DNA of 34,284 bases from the NCBI GenBank assembly GCA_900755095.1, contig CAAEFE010000056.1, forward strand, positions 1 to 34,284. Direction: 5' to 3'. Below the pieces are notes generated by a model. That model was not told the origin of the DNA. It did no database searches and saw only the letters and a list, made by a program, of their open reading frames with translations. Positions within the stretch are counted from its first letter, which is position 1; every line of letters begins with the position of its first letter. Positions 23,544-30,590 of this stretch are shown one piece after another. The translations under genes were made by a program, and so were the position numbers. This DNA comes from an uncultured Bacteroides sp. (GTDB lineage: Bacteria > Bacteroidota > Bacteroidia > Bacteroidales > Bacteroidaceae).

Positions 23544-24255
23544 GTAGCTCTCTCATCAATTCATCTACAATATATGCATCGCTCATGAGATATAGATCTC
23601 CAAGTCGGTGGACAATGCGCTGGTAGCTTTCGCTATTATAAAATATATCAAGTGCCTGTAGACTGGAAATATGCAGACGGGTAGCAAGAAGTTCTACAAT
23701 GCTGTAATATTTGCCTTGCATTACAATATCAGCATTGGGGATTTCTTTTGAGAGAGATGGGAAAGGCAAAAGTATAACATCCACAAAATGTAAGTGTTCG
23801 TCAATTACTTTTTGGTTCGTAATACAAATTTGATTGTTAGGCTCTTGATGAATCAAACGTGACAACGCTTCTTCACGAGTGTAATCACCACGCATATAAA
23901 GGTCAATAGTACGTATCACACGGTCATCTGCTATACCGCCTTCTATTATGTCATAATCCTGCCATATAACATTCCCTTGTCGACATGCTACAACAAAATC
24001 CAGCCAATGTGCATCGTAAGTGGTAAAGTGCAAATAATTAAAAGAAGAGTTGCGGCAGGCATCTATATCCAATGAATAAATATTGAGCCACACACTATTC
24101 TCATGGCGAATATCAGCTGTGCGAAGAGCCCAACGAACTGCCTGTTCCTTTAAATCAGTAAGATAAAAGCCCACTCCGAAATCAAGATTCGGTCGGCATA
24201 CGCCAGCTAATGGTTGTTCTACACGGTAAGTAGAACCATGATAAACAGTTAACAT
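23527..24255 (-). CDS. DUF3990 protein, putative ADP-ribosyltransferase-like toxin
   Basis: A cytosolic protein of 242 residues. The N-terminus VYHGSTYRVEQPL followed by DFGVGFYLTDLKEQAVRWA is the signature of DUF3990. That family belongs to the ADP-ribosyltransferase fold, with His6 in YHGS and Tyr31 in GFYLT corresponding to the first two NAD-binding motifs. The C-terminal 100 residues are helical and include DIVMQGKYYSIVELLA. It overlaps the small DUF3791 gene by 7 bp and shares its promoter. The pairing of DUF3990 with DUF3791 is recurrent in Firmicutes and Bacteroidetes and suggests a toxin-antitoxin unit; the target is unknown. Confidence 0.82.
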   Translation of the reverse strand: MLTVYHGSTYRVEQPLAGVCRPNLDFGVGFYLTDLKEQAVRWALRTADIRHENSVWLNIYSLDIDACRNSSFNYLHFTTYDAHWLDFVVACRQGNVIWQDYDIIEGGIADDRVIRTIDLYMRGDYTREEALSRLIHQEPNNQICITNQKVIDEHLHFVDVILLPFPSLSKEIPNADIVMQGKYYSIVELLATRLHISSLQALDIFYNSESYQRIVHRLGDLYLMSDAYIVDELMRELQKRQG

Positions 24256-24530
24256 GACTTATCTCCTTTTTGCTGTGTCGAAACTTGAAAAGGACGATAA
24301 TCTTCCGGTAACCATTGTGGATCACGATGATAGATATATTCTAATAAAGAATCTACTATGTAGGCTTTGCCTTGGGTATGCAAAGTATCATAAAAAGCAT
24401 TTATATAGCCGTCTATAGCACCTAATTCTTTTAGTTTATTATATACATCCGCACTATAGCGTCCTAACCGTTCGGCTGTATTCTCTATACAATAGATAAT
24501 AAACTCTAATTGTTTTTCTTTGAGGGTCAT
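24249..24530 (-). CDS. DUF3791 protein, putative antitoxin partner
   Basis: A small protein of 93 residues, mostly helical, with LEFIIYCIENTAERLGRYSADVY and YINAFYDTLHTQGKAYIVDSL, which match the DUF3791 pattern (Y-D-x-LHT-x-G core). It precedes the DUF3990 gene and overlaps it by 7 bp. Its start is supported by a strong Shine-Dalgarno AAAGGAG (complement at 24539-24545), unusual for Bacteroides, where ribosome sites are normally weak. Tight translation of the first gene fits an antitoxin that must be made in excess; that is inference. Confidence 0.8.
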   Translation of the reverse strand: MTLKEKQLEFIIYCIENTAERLGRYSADVYNKLKELGAIDGYINAFYDTLHTQGKAYIVDSLLEYIYHRDPQWLPEDYRPFQVSTQQKGDKSC

Positions 24531-24582
24531 ATTATTTTCTCCTTTCTTATCTTAATCAATTAGCGAAAAAGATTAATATTAG

Positions 24583-24612
24583 CAAAGATAGAAAAGTTCC
24601 TTCTTTCTTCCA
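24583..24612 (-). promoter_or_regulatory. Promoter of the DUF3791-DUF3990 operon
   Basis: On the minus strand TATCTTTG (24590 down to 24583) fits the -7 box TAnnTTTG. A TTG lies 20 bp upstream, at the -33 position. The ATG is about 52 bp downstream. Confidence 0.65.
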
Positions 24613-24672
24613 ATTAATTAGTATAGTATATCACGTTTCATTATGGATTAAATCAAAATCAATATACTTTCA

Positions 24673-25197
24673 TTATAGCTTTATAGCTTTTTCTTCTTTC
24701 ACCAACTTCCTCCATCTTTGAAATGCCCTCATCAGCGTTTCTTCCTGTACCAGTCCTACCATTTCGTAGTGCTCTACGAATTGTTCTATTGACTTTTTAA
24801 ACATCACTCCTTTATTAAACTTATTATCCAATAGAAAGGAGTATAATTCCGCTTTCATCTCCGTTTCTATTTCCTTTTCTATAATCAATGCACTATCGTT
24901 TCCGATATAGTTATAGACTTCCGGATTCTTCCCATTACGCGGTTTGGGCAGTACAAAGCAAATATTCCCAATTTCTTTCCATGAAGTATTTTGCGGATGA
25001 GGGACAGATAGTTGATGAAGGAAGTGATAAACTGGAGTAATGTGGGAGAGATGGATAGGGATAAGTCGTTTGGAAGAAGAAGGAGAAGGAGAGGAGGAAT
25101 GAGACTGGTTCTCTGGATCGGGTTCTAAACTTTGTCGATATCGGACATACATATATCCAGCCAAATATGGCTTGATATTAATTGTAACTGTAACCAT
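24673..25197 (-). CDS. Conserved hypothetical protein of Bacteroides type
   Basis: Start chosen at 25197 (MVTVTINIKPYLAGYMYVRYRQ). The open frame extends to 25368, but the extra 57 residues look like translated leader. The protein is about 174 residues, soluble, with no signal peptide. A short Ser/Pro-rich stretch (HSSSPSPSSSKR) is followed by ICFVLPKPRNGKNPEVYNYIG and a C-terminal helical part ending in LMRAFQRWRKLVKEEK. The opening TINIKPYLAGY and the ending recall a small Bacteroides family of unknown function. The gene is preceded by interleaved inverted repeats that enclose its start codon. Confidence 0.6.
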   Translation of the reverse strand: MVTVTINIKPYLAGYMYVRYRQSLEPDPENQSHSSSPSPSSSKRLIPIHLSHITPVYHFLHQLSVPHPQNTSWKEIGNICFVLPKPRNGKNPEVYNYIGNDSALIIEKEIETEMKAELYSFLLDNKFNKGVMFKKSIEQFVEHYEMVGLVQEETLMRAFQRWRKLVKEEKAIKL

Positions 25198-25306
25198 GGG
25201 AAATTTTTTAAAGTTTGTAATAAAAAAGTATGTATATACAGCCCTTTGGACTGTGAATTCCGTTTGGTTTATTGAGAATATTCCCATGGTTATCGGGACG
25301 GAATTC
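25191..25306 (-). promoter_or_regulatory. Interleaved inverted repeats in the leader of the hypothetical gene
   Basis: TAACCATGGGAA (25191-25202) is the exact reverse complement of TTCCCATGGTTA (25281-25292). GAATTCCGT (25255-25263) is the exact reverse complement of ACGGAATTC (25298-25306). The two pairs interleave (A-B-A'-B'), so they can form a pseudoknot or alternative folds. The start codon at 25197 lies in the first arm and would be masked by the 12-bp duplex. Confidence 0.5.
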
Positions 25307-25353
25307 TTCTTTTTATAATAAATTGATATACAGTGTATTATAGATACTGTTTT

Positions 25354-25436
25354 TTGGTTTAAAACCAAGGAACCGTTCCTTTTAAAGGAACGACCTGTTT
25401 CTCACCGAGGAACGCCTTGTTCCTTTTAAAGAAACG
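25354..25436. repeat. Cluster of short palindromes (repeated operator-like sites)
   Basis: TTGGTTTAAAACCAA (25354-25368) is a palindrome with 7-bp arms. CGTTCCTTTTAAAGGAACG (25374-25392) is a perfect 9-bp palindrome. A near copy, GTTCCTTTTAAAGAAACG, lies at 25419-25436, 44 bp downstream of the first. Extra AGGAAC half-sites lie between them. Confidence 0.6.
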
Positions 25437-25753
25437 GATGACTCCTTAAAATCCGGGAACAAAACTAGTTGTAATATTCCGATATTTCAAGATGGATGAT
25501 TGAAGCATTAAACAATACGTGTAAATATAAATAATCATTTTTATACATCGTTTATTTTACGCGTGTATAAACAACCGGTATGTCATGAAAGTTAATTGAA
25601 TAGAATGGATAATAATTTAACAATGTTTACCGGATAAACCTTTTTTGAGAGTGTTAAAACTCGCTTCTTAGATGATTATGTGGCTATTTTGAGTGAAATT
25701 TCGGAATCTGTGTGCAATTTCAGAACGTTTTATTTTAATATATATTTCTTTTG
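25437..25753. other. AT-rich intergenic region without genes
   Basis: No open frame of note is seen. The only structure recognised is the inverted repeat TTATACA (25541-25547) and TGTATAA (25564-25570). It separates the accessory stretch from the fimbrial operon and probably holds upstream control sites for the latter. Confidence 0.5.
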
Positions 25754-25761
25754 TAAATTTG
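25754..25761 (+). promoter_or_regulatory. Promoter -7 box of the fimbrial operon
   Basis: TAAATTTG fits TAnnTTTG and lies 56 bp before the first ATG of the operon. The -33 region is T-rich without a clear TTTG. No long inverted repeats flank it, so promoter inversion is not evident. Confidence 0.6.
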
Positions 25762-25817
25762 CAGCATATAATATTTAAATAAATATAAGCGAATAAGCAA
25801 TAAATATACGCATTTTA

Positions 25818-26405
25818 ATGAAGATACATGACATAGCAATTCTTTTTTTTATATTTTGGGGAAGCATTTCACAATGTGCGGCTCAAAAGATAGCGGTAAA
25901 AACAAACCTACTCTACGGTACATACGCCAGTTCACCTAATCTGGAAACCGAATTCGGGATTTCACCGCGAGGTACAGTAGATCTGGGTGCTGGCTTCAAC
26001 TGGTTTACATCCGTTCATTCATCCTCAAACAAGAAACTGGTGCATTGGCTTGGCTCGGTAGAATATCGTTATTGGACGTGTGAAAGATTCAGCGGACATT
26101 TTTGGGGAATACATATACTAGGCGGACAGTACAACATAGCCGGTCATCATTTGCCGCTTCTATTTGGAGATGATTCCGGTCCCTATCGCTATGAAGGATG
26201 GGGAATAGGCGGAGGCATTTCGTACGGCTACCATTTTCTTTTAGGCAATCGTTGGAGTCTCGAAGCAAATATAGGTATAGGGTATGTCAGACTACATTAT
26301 GACAAGTTCCGATGCGAGACTTGTGGTGAAAAGACCGGAACAGAAAATCGCAACTATTTCGGACCTACTAAAGCAGCAGTTTCACTTATATTTCTTATAA
26401 AATAA
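25818..26405 (+). CDS. DUF3575 outer-membrane protein of fimbrial operon
   Basis: A 195-residue protein with a signal peptide ending near QCAAQ. It begins IAVKTNLLYGTYASSPNLETEFGISPR, the usual DUF3575 opening, and shows alternating hydrophobic strands (YRYEGWGIGGGISYGYHF, SLEANIGIGYVRL) that suggest a small outer-membrane beta-barrel. DUF3575 proteins commonly head Mfa-type fimbrial operons of Bacteroidales; their exact job there is not settled. The next gene starts 7 bp after its stop, so they are cotranscribed. Confidence 0.85.
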   Translation: MKIHDIAILFFIFWGSISQCAAQKIAVKTNLLYGTYASSPNLETEFGISPRGTVDLGAGFNWFTSVHSSSNKKLVHWLGSVEYRYWTCERFSGHFWGIHILGGQYNIAGHHLPLLFGDDSGPYRYEGWGIGGGISYGYHFLLGNRWSLEANIGIGYVRLHYDKFRCETCGEKTGTENRNYFGPTKAAVSLIFLIK

Positions 26406-26412
26406 CAAAAAC

Positions 26413-27954
26413 ATGATAAATCTAAAATCTATCCTATGGCTGTTGCCTCTGTCACTGCTCGTTTCTCCATTACTATATGGAGAAAACCTGCCGGACAAAT
26501 GGTATAAAGGAACGATACAAGCAACAGCCATCGAATTGCAACAAGTGGGGGATTCCCTACATATTCAAGTGCTTTATGACCTTGATAAAATAAAAGTCAG
26601 TTCCAATCATTCGATAGAACTGATACCGGTATTGATTGCTGCAAACCACCAACTGGAGTTACCGGAGATTTCTGTCAAAGGGCATAGTAATTTCCAAAAC
26701 CTGAAACGTAAACTGGCTTTAATGAATACACAGGAACGTGATTTTTACCAGTCGGAAGCTCCGTACTATGTTGTGAAAGGATATGGAATAACCGAAGAAA
26801 AACAAATTCGATATTCCTTGGTCATTCCATTCGAATCGTGGATGAAAGATGCACGTTTGGATATAAAAAAGGAAGTAATGGGCTGTTGCAAACCGGGCAA
26901 GTTATTATCGACGTTTCCGCTTTTCGGTACCGTCACTTTGGAGCAACCGCCTGTTCCATATCACATCGTCCCGCATATCAGTTATGTCCGCCCACAAGTT
27001 GAACCTGTAAAAAAACGTGAGATGTCATGTGAAGCGTTCCTGGATTTTGTTGTATCAAAGACCATCATAAGGCCGGATTACATGAACAACCCGGTCGAAC
27101 TGGAAAAAATATCCTCTATGCTTGCCGAAGTGAGAAATGATACAACTATTACTATTCGTGGAATATCAGTCATTGGTTATGCTTCACCGGAGGGTTCTGT
27201 CCTTTTTAACAAACAGCTTTCCGAAGGACGTGCAAAGGCACTTGTTAATTACCTTCTCCCTCGTTTCCCTTTCTCTAAAGAATTATACAAGGTGGAATAT
27301 GGTGGCGAAAACTGGGAAGGACTACGTAAAATGGTTGCAGAGTCTGACATGGCAGAAAAGGATAGAATTCTTCATATTATAGATCACATACCAGTTGAAA
27401 TAAACTACCGAACGAATACCAGTCGCAAGAAATCGTTGATGCTATATAAACAGGGCAATCCTTATCGGTTTATGTTGCGTGAGTATTACCCACATCTGCG
27501 TAAAGCGATCTGTAAAATAGAGTACGATGTTCAGAATTTTAATATAGAACAGGCAAAAGTGCTGATTCATAGTCGGCCACAAAATTTGAGCCTGAATGAA
27601 ATTTATTTGGTCGCTCTCACTTACAAAAACGGATCGCCGGAGTTTATAGAATTGTTTGAAAAAGCTGTCAGTCTCTTTCCTGATGATAAGATTGCCAACC
27701 TGAATGCTGCCTCGGCTGCACTTTCGCGAGAAGACATTGCATTAGCAGAAAAATATCTTAAGAAAGCAGAGATTTCTGCACCGGAATATGAAAATGCCGT
27801 AGGAGTGTTGTACCTGTTGAAAAGCGACTATAAACAGGCAAAGTTACATCTAATCAAAGCTGCCGAATCCGGATTGGAACAAGCATATTTCAATCTGGAG
27901 GAATTGAATAAAAAGGAAGAAGATATTCGATCAATGACTAAACTAGATTATTGA
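26413..27954 (+). CDS. DUF3868 / OmpA-like / TPR protein of fimbrial operon
   Basis: A 513-residue exported protein with signal peptide ending near LLYGEN. Residues about 25-190 match the DUF3868 type, a beta-rich region with VKGYGITEEKQIRYSLVIPF. Residues about 225-345 are OmpA-C-like, with GYASPEGSVLFNKQLSEGRA (255 onward) giving the usual peptidoglycan-associated helix. The C-terminal 115 residues contain tetratricopeptide-like helices (IANLNAASAALSREDIALAE and KQAKLHLIKAAESGLEQAYF). It probably anchors or organises the fimbrial apparatus between outer membrane and cell wall. DUF3575 precedes it and the major fimbrillin follows after 55 bp. Confidence 0.83.
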   Translation: MINLKSILWLLPLSLLVSPLLYGENLPDKWYKGTIQATAIELQQVGDSLHIQVLYDLDKIKVSSNHSIELIPVLIAANHQLELPEISVKGHSNFQNLKRKLALMNTQERDFYQSEAPYYVVKGYGITEEKQIRYSLVIPFESWMKDARLDIKKEVMGCCKPGKLLSTFPLFGTVTLEQPPVPYHIVPHISYVRPQVEPVKKREMSCEAFLDFVVSKTIIRPDYMNNPVELEKISSMLAEVRNDTTITIRGISVIGYASPEGSVLFNKQLSEGRAKALVNYLLPRFPFSKELYKVEYGGENWEGLRKMVAESDMAEKDRILHIIDHIPVEINYRTNTSRKKSLMLYKQGNPYRFMLREYYPHLRKAICKIEYDVQNFNIEQAKVLIHSRPQNLSLNEIYLVALTYKNGSPEFIELFEKAVSLFPDDKIANLNAASAALSREDIALAEKYLKKAEISAPEYENAVGVLYLLKSDYKQAKLHLIKAAESGLEQAYFNLEELNKKEEDIRSMTKLDY

Positions 27955-28009
27955 TTTTTTATTTATTATAATTATCATTTTATTTACAACATTTTAAAAT
28001 TTAACAAAG

Positions 28010-29596
28010 ATGAAAACAAAAAGTTTTCTATTATCTACATTGGTGACTTTTATGTTTGCCGGCTGTAGTAGTGATGATGCTCGGGAAGGGAATATTCCGA
28101 GCGGTGAACTGAATGGAAAGGCGTATCTGTCGCTTTCCCTGCAAAGTCACACATCCACTACAAGAGCAGAGAATGTAGTAGAAAAACCGGGAAGTTCAGG
28201 GGAAAGTAAAGCAGGGACAGTCAGAGTTTTATTATTTGACGAGGAAGATGTGTGCCTTGATGTGGTTAACTTTGACGATCTTACTGTTGGGAATAGCGGA
28301 GGAGAATCCGGTGGAACAGGGACCCCGGAAGCTGTAGCTAGCGATGCAAAATTAGTACCGGAGAAGACCAAAAAAGTATTTGTAGTTATCAATCCTTACA
28401 CCGACGGGAATAAAGGATGGAATTTAGCTGCGGAAACAGTAAAAGGTAAACCTTGGTCTGCAATTAACACTGCTATTGAGGCGGTTATTGCCAATGTCGC
28501 TACCACCAATCAATTCATGATGACGAGTGCTGGCAAAGGTACTGGGATAGAAGGAGCATTAACGAATGTAACAGTGCATAAGCCAAGTGGATATACCAAT
28601 GAAGCCATAAATCAGGCAAAAACAGATGCCAAAAACAATCCTGCTGAAATTAGTGTAGATCGATTGAGTGCAAAAGTAGAGCTTGCGGTTAAGGAGTCTT
28701 TTACTACCAAACCTGATGGTGCTAAATTTGCTTTCGGCGGTTGGGAATTAAGCGTTACCAATAAGAGTGTGAAACTGTATAGTGAACTTATCACTTACGA
28801 TAATGCCACGACTGGAGCGGTTTATCGTCGGGATAAAAACTACTTGTCTGACGAACAACCTGATGTATCAAATGCGAGTACTATGGAAACGAATATGGAT
28901 GCAGCTTTCAATTATCTAAAAAATATAGATAGCGAAAGTGAGGAGATGCCTGCTGTTGCACAGAGTAAGGGAACAAGTCTGTATTGTCTTGAAAATACAA
29001 TGGAAGCTAAGGCACAGCAATTAGGATTCACCACCAAGGTAGTGGTAAAAGCTACATATACTCCCAATGGTTTGACCGAAAATAGCAGTTATTTCTCTTG
29101 GAAAGGGAACTATTATACATTAGACCAGCTTAAAGATGAATATAATAACACTGCTAGTGGCGGACTGAAAACAGACTTACCTATATTCTTAAAAAAAGCG
29201 GGTGTCGTGGCAGAGGGTGTTTCGGACATAGATAAGGCGATTGCAGAGCTTACCGCAGACAAATTTACTGCGAAAACCGGTATCATCGGACGCTTCTGTG
29301 CCGTACGTTATTATCATGAATCTGTATGCTATTACGATGTCCTGATTCGTCACGACCAAAATGTAACAACCAAAATGGCTTTAGGTAGATACGGTGTGGT
29401 ACGTAACAACTGGTATCACCTGGAACTTCAGAGCGTGAGCGGTCCCGGAACACCGTGGATTCCCGACCCGTCTGATCCTGATCCTACTAATCCTACACCT
29501 CCGGGTACCGATGATGATGAAGCAGACGCATACATTTCTGTAAAAATCACTATCAATCCATGGACTTACTGGACACAAGGTGTTGATTTGCATTAA
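28010..29596 (+). CDS. Mfa1-like major fimbrillin lipoprotein
   Basis: A 528-residue surface lipoprotein with lipobox FAGC (Cys19). The N-terminal beta-sandwich contains the conserved VRVLLFDEEDVCLD strand, and TTRAE (Arg52) may be the protease cleavage site that frees the mature subunit in this family. The C-terminal domain contains the usual YHESVCYYDVLIRH and RYGVVRNNWYHLELQSV motifs. The protein ends in a Pro/Asp-rich linker and VKITINPWTYWTQGVDLH, the typical terminal strand of Mfa1-type subunits used in donor-strand polymerisation. Order and spacing (3 bp to the Mfa2-like gene) match Mfa operons. The adhesion target is unknown. Confidence 0.9.
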   Translation: MKTKSFLLSTLVTFMFAGCSSDDAREGNIPSGELNGKAYLSLSLQSHTSTTRAENVVEKPGSSGESKAGTVRVLLFDEEDVCLDVVNFDDLTVGNSGGESGGTGTPEAVASDAKLVPEKTKKVFVVINPYTDGNKGWNLAAETVKGKPWSAINTAIEAVIANVATTNQFMMTSAGKGTGIEGALTNVTVHKPSGYTNEAINQAKTDAKNNPAEISVDRLSAKVELAVKESFTTKPDGAKFAFGGWELSVTNKSVKLYSELITYDNATTGAVYRRDKNYLSDEQPDVSNASTMETNMDAAFNYLKNIDSESEEMPAVAQSKGTSLYCLENTMEAKAQQLGFTTKVVVKATYTPNGLTENSSYFSWKGNYYTLDQLKDEYNNTASGGLKTDLPIFLKKAGVVAEGVSDIDKAIAELTADKFTAKTGIIGRFCAVRYYHESVCYYDVLIRHDQNVTTKMALGRYGVVRNNWYHLELQSVSGPGTPWIPDPSDPDPTNPTPPGTDDDEADAYISVKITINPWTYWTQGVDLH

Positions 29597-29599
29597 TAG

Positions 29600-30568
29600 A
29601 TGAAAATCAAGAGACACATAAAGAAATACATAATAATCCTTGCCGCTTTTATGGCGGCAGGGATTACCGGTTGCGACGTCTTTCATGACGATCTCGACCA
29701 GTGTGACCTTTTTCTTGAATTCAGGTATGACTATAACATGGTAAATGAAGACTGGTTTGCCGATCAGGTGGAGGAAGTAAAAGTCTATGTGTTCGATGCA
29801 GAAGGGAAATATCTTCAGACATTCATCGAAAAAGGTAATCCGCTGAAAAATACGGACTATCGTATGCTGATACCCTATCGACTGAAAGGCTGTACGGCTG
29901 TTATATGGGCTGGAAAAACAGATGAGTTTTACCGGCTATCATCAATGACCACAGGTGATCCGATAGACAAACTAGCCTTAAAATACGAGCCCGATAATAA
30001 CATGAGCAACAATCATCTCGATGCATTATGGCATAGCGGTCCCTTGCAAATGTTTTCTCCGGAGAACATAAGCAATACAGAAACTGTCAGCCTGATACGT
30101 AATACTAATGATATAACGATAGGCATTACACGAGGCAGCAATCAGGTCGATCTTTCAAAATACAATATACAATTGATAGCGGCAAACAGTATTTATGACT
30201 ATAAAAATAATTTTGGAGATGGAAACAAGAACATAATTTACCACCCTTGTGCGGATGAGGAAGACAACAAACTATCTCTTCAGACCCGGCTCCACACGCT
30301 TAGATTCGTCAAAGATGTCGCTATGCCTTTTTCCATTACGGAGCAAACATCAGGAAAAGCAATAGAAATTGGAGGAAAAACAACCATAAACCTTATTGAC
30401 TACTTGCTGAAAAGTAAACCGGAAGCGATGGGAGACCAAGAATATCTCGACCGCAGATATCAGTGGGACATTAACATCCGCATCGGAGATAAGGAAGAGA
30501 ACGGTTATATAGCATTAAGTATCACTATTAACAACTGGACCTACTGGTTCCAACCAACAGATATGTAA
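29600..30568 (+). CDS. FimB/Mfa2-family fimbrial anchor lipoprotein
   Basis: A 322-residue lipoprotein with lipobox ITGC (Cys25), followed by DVFHDDLDQCDLFLEFRYDYN, the FimB/Mfa2 opening. VKVYVFDAEGKYLQTF is the shared fimbrillin strand. It ends SITINNWTYWFQPTDM, parallel to the ending of the major subunit. Mfa2 proteins stay lipid-anchored in the outer membrane and terminate and tether the fibre. The gene starts 3 bp after the major fimbrillin stop. Confidence 0.9.
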   Translation: MKIKRHIKKYIIILAAFMAAGITGCDVFHDDLDQCDLFLEFRYDYNMVNEDWFADQVEEVKVYVFDAEGKYLQTFIEKGNPLKNTDYRMLIPYRLKGCTAVIWAGKTDEFYRLSSMTTGDPIDKLALKYEPDNNMSNNHLDALWHSGPLQMFSPENISNTETVSLIRNTNDITIGITRGSNQVDLSKYNIQLIAANSIYDYKNNFGDGNKNIIYHPCADEEDNKLSLQTRLHTLRFVKDVAMPFSITEQTSGKAIEIGGKTTINLIDYLLKSKPEAMGDQEYLDRRYQWDINIRIGDKEENGYIALSITINNWTYWFQPTDM

Positions 30569-30590
30569 GGCGTTTCTTTGAAACGGAATT

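Noticed and set aside
25541..25570. Invertible promoter for the fimbrial operon
   Set aside because: The inverted repeat arms are only 7 bp, do not flank the promoter, and no invertase gene is nearby.
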